64,000 nucleotides of DNA from the NCBI GenBank assembly GCA_035079385.1, contig JAVHKY010000038.1, positions 496,001 to 560,000 on the forward strand, given 5' to 3'. The number at the start of each line of letters is the position of its first letter. Positions within the stretch are counted from its first letter, which is position 1. A program made the translations under genes and the position numbers. Positions 12,895 to 23,872 of the stretch are shown here, piece after piece. The notes under the pieces are model-generated. The model was not told where the DNA came from and did not search any database. It worked only from the letters and a program-made list of their open reading frames with translations. The DNA comes from Aspidiotus rigidus. Its lineage: Eukaryota; Arthropoda; Insecta; Hemiptera; Diaspididae.

Positions 12895-13261
12895 CTAGAC
12901 GTGATGAGGAGTTATGGAGAGCTTCAAAATGTAAATGGGAAACGTGGTAAGTGTGAGGCTCATTATAGCAAGAGAACGTATGTGTGACATTTGGTGTTTC
13001 CTGGGTGCAGTACGAACAGTTAGCAGGTTCATGTGATTTCTCGAAGTCGACATGTACGGTTTACTGATAGCCACAGGTTTACGAAAGATTAGAGTTGTGC
13101 CAGAGGTTTTTAATTTTCTCAGAGTTTGTTCCAATTTTAGTTAGTGAGGTGATGGATACAGTTAGGTTGTACTGTGTTGGTGAGAAAAGTTTTTGAATGG
13201 TTGAGGACGTTAGAGCTTGACAGGCTGCGTGGTCGATTGATTCATTTCCCTGAATTCCCAT
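12895..13261 (-). pseudogene. Non-LTR retrotransposon relic (RNase H end and C-terminal knuckle)
   Basis: Read on the minus strand from 13261, the frame starts MGIQGNESIDHAACQAL, the conserved end of a retrotransposon RNase H domain (usually HxGIxGNExxDxxA). Further on, a different frame gives PANCSYCTQETPNVTHTF, which resembles the Cys/His tail that follows RNase H in Jockey- and I-like elements. The two pieces are in different frames with stops between them, so this is a decayed 3' fragment. Confidence 0.65.
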
Positions 13262-13269
13262 ATGATTAG

Positions 13270-14170
13270 GAATCTATTTGAAGCTTATCTGTTTTGTGCG
13301 ATCGCAAAGGGAGACGAATCGGCCATAGCGAAGTGAGGGACTGGGATATTTCGGTTCTCGAGCTCTATCAATAAGAGGGGAACCTCGAAAATTTTTGACC
13401 ATAAATTTTGATTTTCGAGCTACCGCTTGCAGACAATGTGCATAGCGGGAACTAATATAAGGTTAGAGAAAGAATGACTCGGGCCTACCGTCAATTGATT
13501 TCCCCGTTTTCGAGTTGAGATGGGGCAAACGGACAGCCTGATTTGGTCAAGAATCACTCGATTCTGACGGGAAATTAGAATTGTTTTAAGAAAGGTGATA
13601 TTCTCGAACACCGAGCTCTGCCTTAGAATAAGTCCCCTGCTCATCTCAATCCCGTTAATGAAGTCTGTAGTTTTTGTAAGTTCATCACTTCATTTTAACA
13701 TTGCTGGCACCTGGCTCCGGATCAGGTTCTTATTAAAAAAAAAAGTTGGATCCATAAACCCCTGTAGAAGCGGACTTAGAGGAAACTGAGCTCTGAATCT
13801 TCATATTTCAGCTTTAACGGCTTGGAGTCTTAAGCTAGATTTCTCTTCGGATCAAGTATGATAAAAACTAGGGCCCAGGGGGTATATTTTAGGATAAGGC
13901 TCTTCATGTCAAGACTCTCTTTCTCACTATGAATTAGGTTCAAGCTTGGTTAATTGATCGTCGTGAAGAATTAATAATACAAGTTGAAGGAGGGCGCTGC
14001 ATAACACTTAATTTATAAAAGAGCGATATTGGAGAAGGAACTTGGAAATTACCGTACAAGCATGAGGGCATAATATCATGAGAGCAGACGTCACTGAAAA
14101 TCTCTATAGACAAGGAGAGTATAAACAGAAGAGTGTGACGTAATCAGAGGATGATTTCTGTTTTAAATCG
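13270..14170. other. Intergenic, no gene recognised
   Basis: No exon recognised. A stray monomer-like piece of the 45-bp satellite (CGAAAATTTTTGACC and TTTTCGAGC) occurs near 13385-13425. Confidence 0.4.
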
Positions 14171-14172
14171 GT

Positions 14173-14514
14173 TTAGACGTGGGGCTTCCGAAAATCAAAC
14201 CCTGGGAAGTTGTTAGTTGCGTCCCAAAAACCCCCTTTTGTATCAATTACGGCCCGAGGAAAAAAATGAGATAGTTGAATTGCGTCCCTGAATAAATCGT
14301 TTATATTATGAGTTGCGCCCCGAAGGTTGGATGAATTGCGTCCCACTGATGGCCAGAATGGACAGCCATCGTCAATGTACTCACGGAGAACATATTTGAC
14401 AAAATTGTCGACTGCTTTGAGGTCTGGAGCAATGGCATCAAAGTCGACACGTATACTCTGTTCAATTTTATTTGGTCGCAGGAAACTGAGCCCAAAAAAG
14501 TTTTTGAGAAACAA
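14173..14514 (-). pseudogene. Possible transposase-derived fragment
   Basis: A 113-codon minus-strand frame contains AVDNFVKYVLREYIDDGCPF followed by WPSVGRNSSN. This loosely resembles the FVDYxxxxYI..FPPxxW..RTNN stretch near the C-terminus of MULE-type transposases in insect genomes. The downstream RTNN/ExFH motif is not intact. The same stretch also contains a repeated GGGACGCAAYTCA word, so part of the frame may be repeat-derived. Weak call. Confidence 0.3.
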
Positions 14515-15074
14515 TCCCTCAGCATTAGTTACTCATGTGGTACGTAGTTTGCAGGCCAAGTTGCTGAAGTTTACAGTGCCAGGAATGACCAAGGTGGAAC
14601 TGACAACCGAATATTGATGTTTGCGGCCAAACATGACGTACCGCCTGATGAATAGCTATTTCGAAATCAAGGAACACTGTGGTTACAATGGTCACATGTA
14701 GAAAAATGGGACTTTTAGGACTTTCAAAAAATTAAACTAAATCAAGAGTAAAAAAAAAATTCGTACGTATGTTGGAATATGAACGATCACCGTATCGATG
14801 CTCCTACAATTTCACATCAGTGATGGATGGTAATTCCTGTGCCGTACAAAGCAAAGATGGGGAGCCCTGAGAGGAGCTACTGGAGCGGCTTCTTTTTCTG
14901 GGTCGGAGCAGAAAGTTGAGTTCTAGCACCAGAGCCAGAAGTCCACTCCAAGAGTCGGAGCTGGGCTATTTTTGGAGTTGTTCCGCTCCGACTGAAAAAG
15001 TGACCTCCCGCTCGGTACTTTTTTAGGCTTCTAGAGAGAAATGGGATTTTTGGGAGAGAAGAAGAAAAAAAAAT

Positions 15075-15600
15075 TAGATGCCATTGCAGGACTGCAATGG
15101 ACTTCCGAGTCCCCTAGAGCCTGAAATTTTTCCAAGTCCTGAAAATCATGATGTGACAACTTGAACGGGCTGCAATTTCAAGGAAGCCGCCTTGGAGGTC
15201 GGGATTTTTCTAAGTCCCGTTCCTATCATATATAGCTCGAAGGTAGGATTTTTTCTAAGTCCCCCTCCTATCATATATAGGCTCGGAGGTAGGAATTTTT
15301 CCAAGTCCCCCTTCTATCGTGTATAGCTCAGAGGTAGGAATGTTTCTAAGTCCCCTTCCTGTCATATCTGGCTATTAGATAGAGGGTCAACATTTTTTCA
15401 AGTGTCCCTCCTATCATATATAGCTCGGAGGTCGGAATTTTTCCAAGTCCCGCTCGTACCATATCAGCTCGAGAGTCGAAATTTTTCCGTCCCCCTCCCT
15501 TCTCCGTGACGTCATCAACCTCGCTCGCGCTCGCGGAAAAAATTCCCTGAAAGTACCCCCAACAAAATGGACGGGTTCTCCGCTAAAAAAGCTTATTTGA
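15075..15600. mobile_element. Satellite-bearing transposon, copy 4
   Basis: At least six monomers (TCCCCCTCCTATCATATA, GCTCGGAGGTAGGAATTTTT type) run from about 15205 to 15490. They are preceded by ATTGCAGGACTGCAATG and followed by the CCGTGACGTCATCAACCTCG block and CCAACAAAATGGACGGGTTC. The order matches copy 1. A second start (AACAGGGAACCTGTTCTATG at 15744) follows, so a further fragment of the family begins there. Confidence 0.75.
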
Positions 15601-15741
15601 TTGCAAATTTTACCAGAGCTTCGGCTCCGGCTCTGGGTGGAGCCGAAAAATGGCCATTTATTTTTATACTAGTCAAAACAGCGGAATAGTTCCAATCATG
15701 GATCAGCTGTGCGCTGCGTTGCTTTGTTTCTTTTGATCACC

Positions 15742-15905
15742 TTTCAACAGGGAACCTGTTCTATGGGGTGGGGGGGGGGGAGTTGAGAAATTTACCGTGC
15801 GCCGTCCGGCGAAATACTTGGAAAAATTTCGACTCTCGAGCTATTGACATGTTCCATGTCTTTTCTCTCGCCGGATCCCGATTTAGAAACTCGCGAGTAC
15901 ACCCC
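15742..15905. mobile_element. Satellite-bearing transposon, 5' fragment
   Basis: Carries the full hairpin end AACAGGGAACCTGTT at about 15744, a G-run, and the ACCGTGCGCCGTCCGGCGAA block also present near 1855-1880 and 50810-50850. It breaks off where the ~50-bp unit array starts. Confidence 0.6.
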
Positions 15906-16500
15906 CCCCCCCCCTCGTCAAGTGAAATCTCTACCCCGTGGGTGATTCAGAAATTCGCGAGTACACCCCGCGTAATGATAATAAATAATTATATTAATTA
16001 ATTAATAAATAATTAAATAATTAAATAATTAATTACCGTGCGTCCGTGCAAGCGTGAGTCCGTGCAAGCGTGCGTCCGTGCACATCTCTACCCCGCGGGT
16101 GATTCAGAAATTCGCGACTACACCCCGCGTAATGATAATAATTAATAATAAATAAATAAATAAATAAATAATTAAATAAATAAATAATTAAATAATTAAT
16201 ATAATTAATAATTAGAAAATCTCTACCCCGTTGGTGATTCAGAAATTCGCGAGTACACCCCGCGTAATAATAATGAATAATTAATTAATTAATAATTAAA
16301 TAATTAAATATTATAAATGATTAATATAATTAATAATTAGAAAATCTCAACCCCGTGGGTGATTCAGAAATTCGCGAGTACACTCCGCGTAATAATAATA
16401 AATAATTAATTCATTAATAATTAAATAATTAAATAATTAAATAATTAAATAAATAAATAATTAAATAATTGGATAATTAAATAATTAAATAATTCAATAA
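15876..16500. repeat. Array of ~50-bp units spaced by AT microsatellite
   Basis: Four clear units of the form CTCTACCCCGTGGGTGATTC followed by AGAAATTCGCGAGTACACCC and CGCGTAAT occur at about 15926, 16083, 16218 and 16341, with a partial unit at 15876. Between them lie spacers of AATAATT/AATAAAT microsatellite of variable length. The units are nearly identical (a few substitutions) while the spacers differ only in microsatellite length. Confidence 0.85.
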
Positions 16501-16781
16501 ATAAATTTTCCAAGTCCCTCTTCCTATCATATATGGCTGGATAGTCGAAATTTTTCCAAGTCCCCTAGACTTGAATTGTCTCATACCATTCCAATACAAC
16601 ATTGAGATCGCTCGTTCGCCCCACGAAAGTTGATACCTCAAAATATAGAACACCCACAATTACCTCAAAATATTTCTCATACAAGACTTATACGACGCCA
16701 AGATCGGTAAAGGGGTAAACGAATAATATCTCACGAACACTTGACCTAGTAGAAGAATTAATAATAAATAAATAAAATGAA

Positions 16782-16829
<48 letters not shown>

Positions 16830-17145
16830 ATTAAATAATTAAATAATAAAATAATTGAATAATTAAATAATTAAATAAATAAATAATTAAATAATTAAAT
16901 AATTAAATAAATAAATTTTCTAAGTCCCTCTTCCTATCATATATGGCTGGATAGTCGAAATTTTTCCAAGTCCCCTAGACTTGAATTGTCTCATACCATT
17001 CCAATACAACAGCGAGACAGGGGGCGAACGAGCGGAGCGAGTTCGCGCTACCCCATATTTCTCATAGAAGACTTGAATTTTCTCATACCATTCCAATACA
17101 AGAGCGAGATCGCTCGTTTTTCTTTGCTTTTTGTGTACCATGTTT
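16501..17145. repeat. Direct duplication separated by AAAT microsatellite
   Basis: A block beginning CAAGTCCCTCTTCCTATCAT and running through CTTGAATTGTCTCATACCAT occurs at about 16509-16600 and again at 16920-17014, nearly identical. A third partial copy of its end (CTCATACCATTCCAATACAA) lies at 17083. A long AAAT/AATT microsatellite (about 16755-16915) separates the two. The block contains two monomers of the 45-bp satellite. Short open frames here are repeat-derived and I do not call them genes. Confidence 0.8.
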
Positions 17146-17149
17146 GTTC

Positions 17150-18256
17150 TTTTGTAACTTGAGTAATGAATAAAACGGCTCTCCGCCTATCGTGCCTTTT
17201 TATCTCAAAGAGATTGGCTAACAACATAATGTATCGGGTAAAGAAATCAAATTGAAATTCAGATAAATATTTACGATCATAATTTTTCTCTGAATTTTAA
17301 TCATCCAATTTCTGAAATTCATCTCTTTCCAAAATTTTGAGACACAGCAGCAATAAAATCTGAATCTTGGTTGGTTTTATTTGGCGCGCTAGCATCGAAA
17401 TAAAAATTAGGATAAAAACTTAAAATAATGCACATTTTCCCACAAATTCCAAGTTTCATAAAAAAAAAGGCTAAGAATTAAATTAATAATTTAAGTTTAT
17501 GAAATTTTCTTTTCAACCATACAGCAAACATTATTCTACGGAAGTTATGAGGCACAATATTTTCAAATTCTTATGGAAAATCAAGGATTCACCATCACCC
17601 TGTAGGTTACTCTGATAATTGCTCTTTACGCCGCCCGCACGTGTTCGCATCATAGTTTTCTAGTTCAGAAGACGTTCTCTAGAGTTCAGCCGCTTCGTTG
17701 AGATTTTGGCAAGCATTCTTTCTAAAAAAAAGTAAAACCGTGTAAATGACTACTAATTTTTATGTACCTTACTTCCAGCATCTTGAAATCCATATAGTAA
17801 GCTACAATTTTTTCATGAATAACAAATACCTATATTATGCACGAGTACATACCTTCTGTGTACCAATTTCCTACGTCAGTACTTATAATTTTTCAATTTT
17901 TTTTATCATGCAAAAATTGGAATCATAGTAAGAACGTCGTTCGATGGTCACATCTAGTAGGTACATTACTACTACGAATACCGAGCGTAGTTTTAAAACC
18001 GGTTAACGTACCTACTGCTTATGCTATTATTTAAATTTTTCGATACTTCATTATGCTGAAAATCAATTCATTGAAGATTTTCAAATTAACACAACGCAAT
18101 TTCTGTCAGTAGAAGCATCTGACGCAAATCAGCTCATGTACTAGCACATTGTGTTTTCCAAAAAGTTATCACGGGAAGTACTCAATTTCAGAATTGGTTT
18201 TTCTATTCTTTCCTCTGTTCATTCAGTGAGGGCGATGAAAGAGAACGTGCCGGTAG
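17150..18256. other. Intergenic, upstream of the first protease gene
   Basis: AT-rich, no coding exon recognised. The last few hundred bases should hold the promoter and 5' UTR of the protease gene; I cannot point to a TATA box or transcription start with confidence. Confidence 0.4.
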
Positions 18257-18316
18257 TTGAAGTCATTTGTCACCAGTGAAAAAAGTTCATCCGTACAGCG
18301 ATCAAACTTTTCAAAA

Positions 18317-21300
18317 ATGTTATTACGTTTAATATTATTGTTATGTGTAGTGCTAGATTTAATGCACGGTGCCGATATTACGAATGCCGACGATGATGGA
18401 TGGGATGACATTGAAAATGCTTCGAATGAGACCGTCAATGTAAGAACTCCTGGGGTAGAAACTGAACTTATTTTAACCCGCGCTGTCGCTTCTTCTGATG
18501 CAGGTATGTGGATTAAATGATGTCTAAAAAGAAAGATTGTTTGTATAATTTTAGCCTTGTACGTTAGTTTGGGTCCTGTTCAGGATATTATGACACGTTC
18601 AAAAAATTCAATTTACGGGACCATCAGTAGCGTGGGTTAAAATTTCTTCTATCATTCCCCTTGTTTTTTCTTTCATGCAAAAATGTTTCGTCCAGCTGCT
18701 TTCTTGTTGATGTCGGCAGCTGCGCACTCTCGCAGATACTCAGCTAGAAATTGTCCGAGTTCTCCTTGAAATCTGTGAAGTTTTTTTTTAAATTATTATT
18801 TATTTGTACATAATATTATATTTTAAAAATAAAAATAAAAAAAAGATTGAAAGAAGATGTCGATAAGTACAATATTTAAGAGTTGTTTGAAGATGATTAT
18901 GGTAATTTTAATCGTGTGCGGATTATTATGATTTTTCTTTTAGGTGGGAAAGAATCTGAACTGGGCGAGGCGTATGTGTCTCGTATCTGAATTTTTCCAT
19001 TTTCGAAAAGAAAATGGTAGTGGTTTTTATAATCAGGGAAGGGTAAACGGGTAAAAGGAGGTGGCGTTTATGGCGGCCCTGTAGACGGTATCGTGTTCAG
19101 ATAGATTGATTTGACCACCGATCCTTATAAATATAATTTGGTATGAGTAATGCGAGGTGCAGTGCTTAACGATATAGCCATCCACATTCACCACTTACGC
19201 TGTCAGGTTACGAATCGAATTGCAAAAATAATTTTATATGATTTACATTTACTCTTCTTCATCTCACTAATCAAGAGCTTGGATGGTAATTTTTATCTTC
19301 ACTTGTGTTACAGAGACGTCTGAGTGCACCACTCACGACGGCAATGTAGGATCGTGCATACCTATAAAAGAATGTAAACAACTAAACGATTTACTGAAGT
19401 ACAAATTTCAGCAACCCGGCGTTCCTGAACAACTTCGCAAATCTCAGTGCGGTGATCGCAATTCAGTGACGCGTTATGTTTGCTGTCCCGCAGCTGTTCG
19501 TAAATCGTCTTCGCAACAATCTGCCGGTACTTTTGTCAAAGGAGATAAAAGGAAGACTAGTATCTCACTCGGTAAGAAGACGAATTCTCCTTCAAACAAC
19601 CGTCAGTGCGGAAACCGATCGATCAGTGCTGTGAGAGTGGTTGCAGGACGACAATCAGAATTGGGTAAAAATACTAATTTGAATTTGAATTAATGATTTA
19701 AAATTAGAAAGGAGACCGTGAAGCCACGTACAATTTGAACTCATTTTTGTAAGGCTCGAAGTCGCAGTGTCCTGCGTGTGAAATCCACTTATTCCACCAT
19801 CTTGATTCGTAGGAAGATTCTCACTAGCTCCGTCTCACGATCTCCATCTGCGTTAGTGATTTTGGCAGTAATTCTGAAATCGGATAAAATTTTCCTGTTT
19901 GTTTCAAGGTGCATGGCCGTGGATGTCAGCATTGTTTTGTAGCAATAGCCAAGGAAAGCTAGCTTTCCAGTGCGGTGGTACACTGATATCCAATCAATGG
20001 GTGCTGACTGCGAGTCATTGTCTGAAATGTGGTGATAAATCATCGACTTTGTGAGTTCAAATTGGTGAATGTTATCGCAACATTTTGTACAAACTTTTTG
20101 AAGGCTAATTCTCATCGCCTTAAAAGTGACTTCAAGTTAGAAGATGAGTAAATGAGTAAAGTTATCTTTCAAGAGAATGAAGCTCATTCACTTGGAAATA
20201 AAGCTATAAATTCGACACGAAATTAGATCAGATGTAAGTTATCTTTGTAAAGAGACATAAAGTAAATATGAAAAAGAAGTTGAGAATATTGATAGGAGTT
20301 TTTTTTTTCAAAAACCTTTCTGGATATCTCTAAAAAATTGAGTGTAAACGGCGTCCATTGCTGGATGTTATTCGTCCTAGATGAAATTTCTGTTACGCCT
20401 TTTGTCATTGACTGCTGATATATTCGAGACGATAGATTTTATTCAACTTCACCGTTCCCCTTGCCTGACAGCTGCGTAGGTGTAGTTACGATTTTCCAAT
20501 GGATAGGGGTTTTTCTCTGCTTATTTTCAATGGAAGGATTTTTTTTCCTAGGTACCATCATTATTTCTTTATCCAAACAAACAAAGGGTGAGAATGACAG
20601 TTAAAAATGAGGAAAAACTGCAATAGAGGTATGATTAATCTTCCACGAACCCCTTTCCGTCTACGCCAATGCTCTTGAAGGAGAAGTTTGGAATTGAAAA
20701 TAGCAAAAAAGGGAGAAGGAAGTAAAGAAGTTGATGTAGGCAAGAGGACGCAGGACATGAACATTGATTTTGATACGAGTGTAATTCTCATAAATCAACT
20801 CTTTGCAATACCTATGTTTTATAGGTCGTATGTACGATTTGGTGATTTGGACCTGCGGGATACTACCGATGATAAAGCTAATCCAATTGATGTACAAATA
20901 AAACAGATTGTTCAACATCCAAAATACATGACTTCTCCTATTCAAAATGATATCGCTCTTCTGAAATTGAGTCAACCCGTCGAATTTTCCGGTAAGTAGA
21001 GCTTCGCCTGTCGCAAAATATCGTCTGCTCATTCGTAATGAAGAATACATAGATGATATTTTTTCCATAGCGCACATATATCCGATTTGTTTATTCAGTG
21101 GCGAATCGTACATTGCTGATGAGTTTTATCTTAAGAAACGACCGTTTGTAGCTGGATGGGGCACTACAGAATTCGGTAAGCCATATATAATAGGTACTGT
21201 TTCTTTCTGGAAGAGGGATGAGGAAGTTAAAGAATTAAAATATTCTCACTTGGATTTCTTACCTGTTTCAAATATTTGTTACTTTATTCGTTTTACAATT

Positions 21301-23872
21301 TAGGAACTGCCTCGTCCGCGCGTTTGATGGAAGCTAAAATACCAACAGTGGAGTTGACTGAATGCGAGAAAAATTATGTGAACCAAAAAACGCAAGCAAT
21401 GATTGACAAAAGGGTTTTGTGTGCCGGCGATGGTACTCATGATTCATGTTCGGTAATTATACATAGTTCTTTGAGATCATTTTTTATAAGTATTTGAAAT
21501 TAGGATTCACTTACGTTTTCTAAATTAATGAGTTCTAGTCGCAAATATCGAGAGCAAATATTTAAAGAATATCTGATTTTTTTTTTTTTTTTTTTTCAAA
21601 TATCCAAAATCTCTTACTAAACATGGTGTGTTGCATGGGAAAACCCCATAGTGACGTGAAACTTCACAGACTGTTATACAAAGATCTTGAGTAGAAAAAG
21701 GTTACCTAATTTTATCAGCTTATAAAGTTCACTTGGGATTCTTTGGGGTGATAGAAAATTGACATAAAAGTTCTGAAATTGTTGAAGTAGTGGAGAAAAA
21801 TAAATATTTTTTGAGTGGTTGGAAAATGAACTTGACATAGAAAAAATAGGATAAACCACCGTGGGGGTGAACATAAGAAAATTATACAAAATCACAAAAA
21901 TATAGTAAAAACTATTTAATCCGGAACATGATTATCGCGGAAACCTGCTGAAACGGAAAAGAAAAAACTATAGTCCCGTACGTTTCCCCGTGTAAAGCAG
22001 CCTGAGTAAGCCGGAAACTGCGTAACGCGAAAACGGAATGAATTTCTCAGTCCGTTCAACTTAAATTCCCTGTGTGAAACGGAAAATGAATCCAAAAATA
22101 GTAGAAAGGGAGATAAAAAAATTGAATGAACAATATTCTCGAAGCTAAAATTTGTCAATTAGCTATAGAAAATCGCACGAAACAATCATTGTTACCGTCA
22201 TACTTCCAAAAAAAAATTCTCCTTTATTGCGTTTCTCCTTTCTCCTTTCTTTTTTTTTTTTTTTTTGTTTAACCCGAATAATGTGGAAATCTGCTAAAAC
22301 GGAAAAAAATCTTCAGCGTCCCGGCCCAGACAATTTTCACTGTATTAATATTTTTCTACCATATCTCCACTTTTTCTCGATTTTCCCGTATTGAAATCAT
22401 CAAAAAAATGCTGTTTTACATCAATGAAATAATTTGGCTTCAGATACTCTGTTTTGCTTCGATTGAAATATTATTCTAAAATCGTCTTTCTTTATTTTCT
22501 CTAATTGGTGGCGATAATAAAAACGAATTTATGTTCGAATTTAATCGAAGATGAAAATTTATTAGTGAAATATTCACTAATTTGAATGATAGTTTTTGGT
22601 TCGTTCTGATAAAGATGACAATTAATTTAGTGTTTTTATAGTTTTAAAATGCAAAATTTTCGTTGGATACGTCTTGTAATTAAAGTATTCAAGAGAAGGT
22701 TTCCCTTAATATTCATCGATACCTACTTAAATTACTCATCATATTTTTTTTTTTTTTTTTTCATTCTTGGTTATTGCTTTGATATTCAGTTTTAGTTCTT
22801 CAATTTGCTGCTCTCATGGAATACGAAACTAAAATAATTTATAGAAAAATATTGTAACCCGTTTCCTCCTGATGATGACACCGGGGTCGTGTGGAAACGT
22901 CGAAAAGTTTTGTTTAGAAATTGTAATAATAAAAGCCATTTTACAATATTTTTATACTAATTAAATTGTTTATCACGGAAAAAATATTTAGGTATCTTTA
23001 AAATAATTTATTTTCAAATCTAAATAATATTAAGTTTTTATTATTGGTAAGACAAATAAAAATCACACCATACATATTTAAGATGCCTAACATATTTCTT
23101 CACAGGGTGATTCAGGAGGACCACTTATGTTCTACAATTCAAAAAAGAAACAATTCTATCAAGGCGGTATTGTATCTTTTGGTATCAGATGTGCGGAAAA
23201 AGATTTTCCAGGTACGAGTACTTAAATCGAAGATAAATTTATGTTTATATATTCAGCCGACTATACGAATTGATAAATGATATGGGTGAGAAGGGGGGGG
23301 GGGAGTATTACGTTATACTTGTTATTTTTAAGATGATTTGAATCAACAATATAAACCCTGAAGAAATGATGAATGACGCATAGTTACGCTGCTAAATATT
23401 AGTATCTTGTTCTTATTTTCTCTGTGATGAATTTCTTAGCCTCCGTTGAATTTTTTTGACTTTTCAATAGTGGGCCTACTTGTATTTCAACTATTTTTCA
23501 TAATCAGGTATAATTTTTGAAATGATTTTAGAAAATATTTGTAGAATTTTGTCGCTGAAGATGACCATATCAGAATTTTGATGAATTATACCCTTTTTTT
23601 TTTCTCGCTTTTTTATTTTTCAAAGAAGCGATAAACTTGATTCTGCCGTCTAGAAGTACAAACACGTACTGTTTCTGAAGTTTTCTTTTGTAAATATTTT
23701 ATGGACTAAACATACATACACAAAAAAAAGAAGTAGAAGATTGAATTTTTTAATTCTAATAAGTAACTTGTGCTAATATGATTTTTTTTCTTTTTTTTTT
23801 TTTTCAGGGGTGTACACCAAAGTAGCTTCTTTCATAGACTGGATTAATGAAACAACTGGATTGGCTTTTTGA
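18317..23872 (+). CDS. Clip-domain serine protease 1 (8 exons, 423 aa)
   Basis: Secreted trypsin-like zymogen. Exons: 18317-18503, 19314-19664, 19909-20050, 20825-20991, 21071-21175, 21304-21452, 23106-23211, 23808-23872; all junctions are GT-AG and phases match. Residues 1-19 form a signal peptide ([19 protein letters not shown]). Cysteines 67, 77, 83, 108, 119 and 120 make a complete clip domain. The catalytic domain starts after the activation bond R170|V171 (VRVVAG). Triad: H216 (TASHC), D269 (NDIALL), S370 (GDSGGP). D364 at the pocket base predicts cleavage after Arg/Lys. An upstream in-frame Met at 18257 exists, but the Met at 18317 puts the hydrophobic core at the N-terminus. Clip proteases of this type act in haemolymph cascades for melanisation or Toll signalling; which step this one serves cannot be told. 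It is followed by a paralogue in the same orientation. Confidence 0.9.
22863..22905 (+). ncRNA. Hammerhead ribozyme-like motif (Penelope type)
   Basis: Core boxes are in order: CTGATGA at 22869-22875, a short stem (ACAC pairing with GTGT, loop CGGGGTC), then GAAAC at 22894-22898 followed by GTCG. This is the compact layout with an almost absent stem III described for hammerhead ribozymes of Penelope-like retroelements, which are thought to cleave as dimers. One stem II pair next to GAAAC is lost, which may weaken it. The surrounding ~90 bp (to TTTTACAATATTTT near 22945) looks like a solo piece of such an element. It lies in intron 6 of clip protease 1, sense strand. Confidence 0.65.

Noticed and set aside
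14327..14617. Plus-strand 96-codon frame
   Set aside because: It is antisense to the possible transposase relic and has no motif of its own.
15876..16500. CRISPR-like look of repeated units with spacers
   Set aside because: The spacers are AT microsatellite, not unique sequence, the units vary and the host is a eukaryote. No cas genes are present.
18257..18316. Upstream in-frame Met for clip protease 1
   Set aside because: It would put 20 polar residues before the hydrophobic core; the Met at 18317 gives a normal signal peptide.
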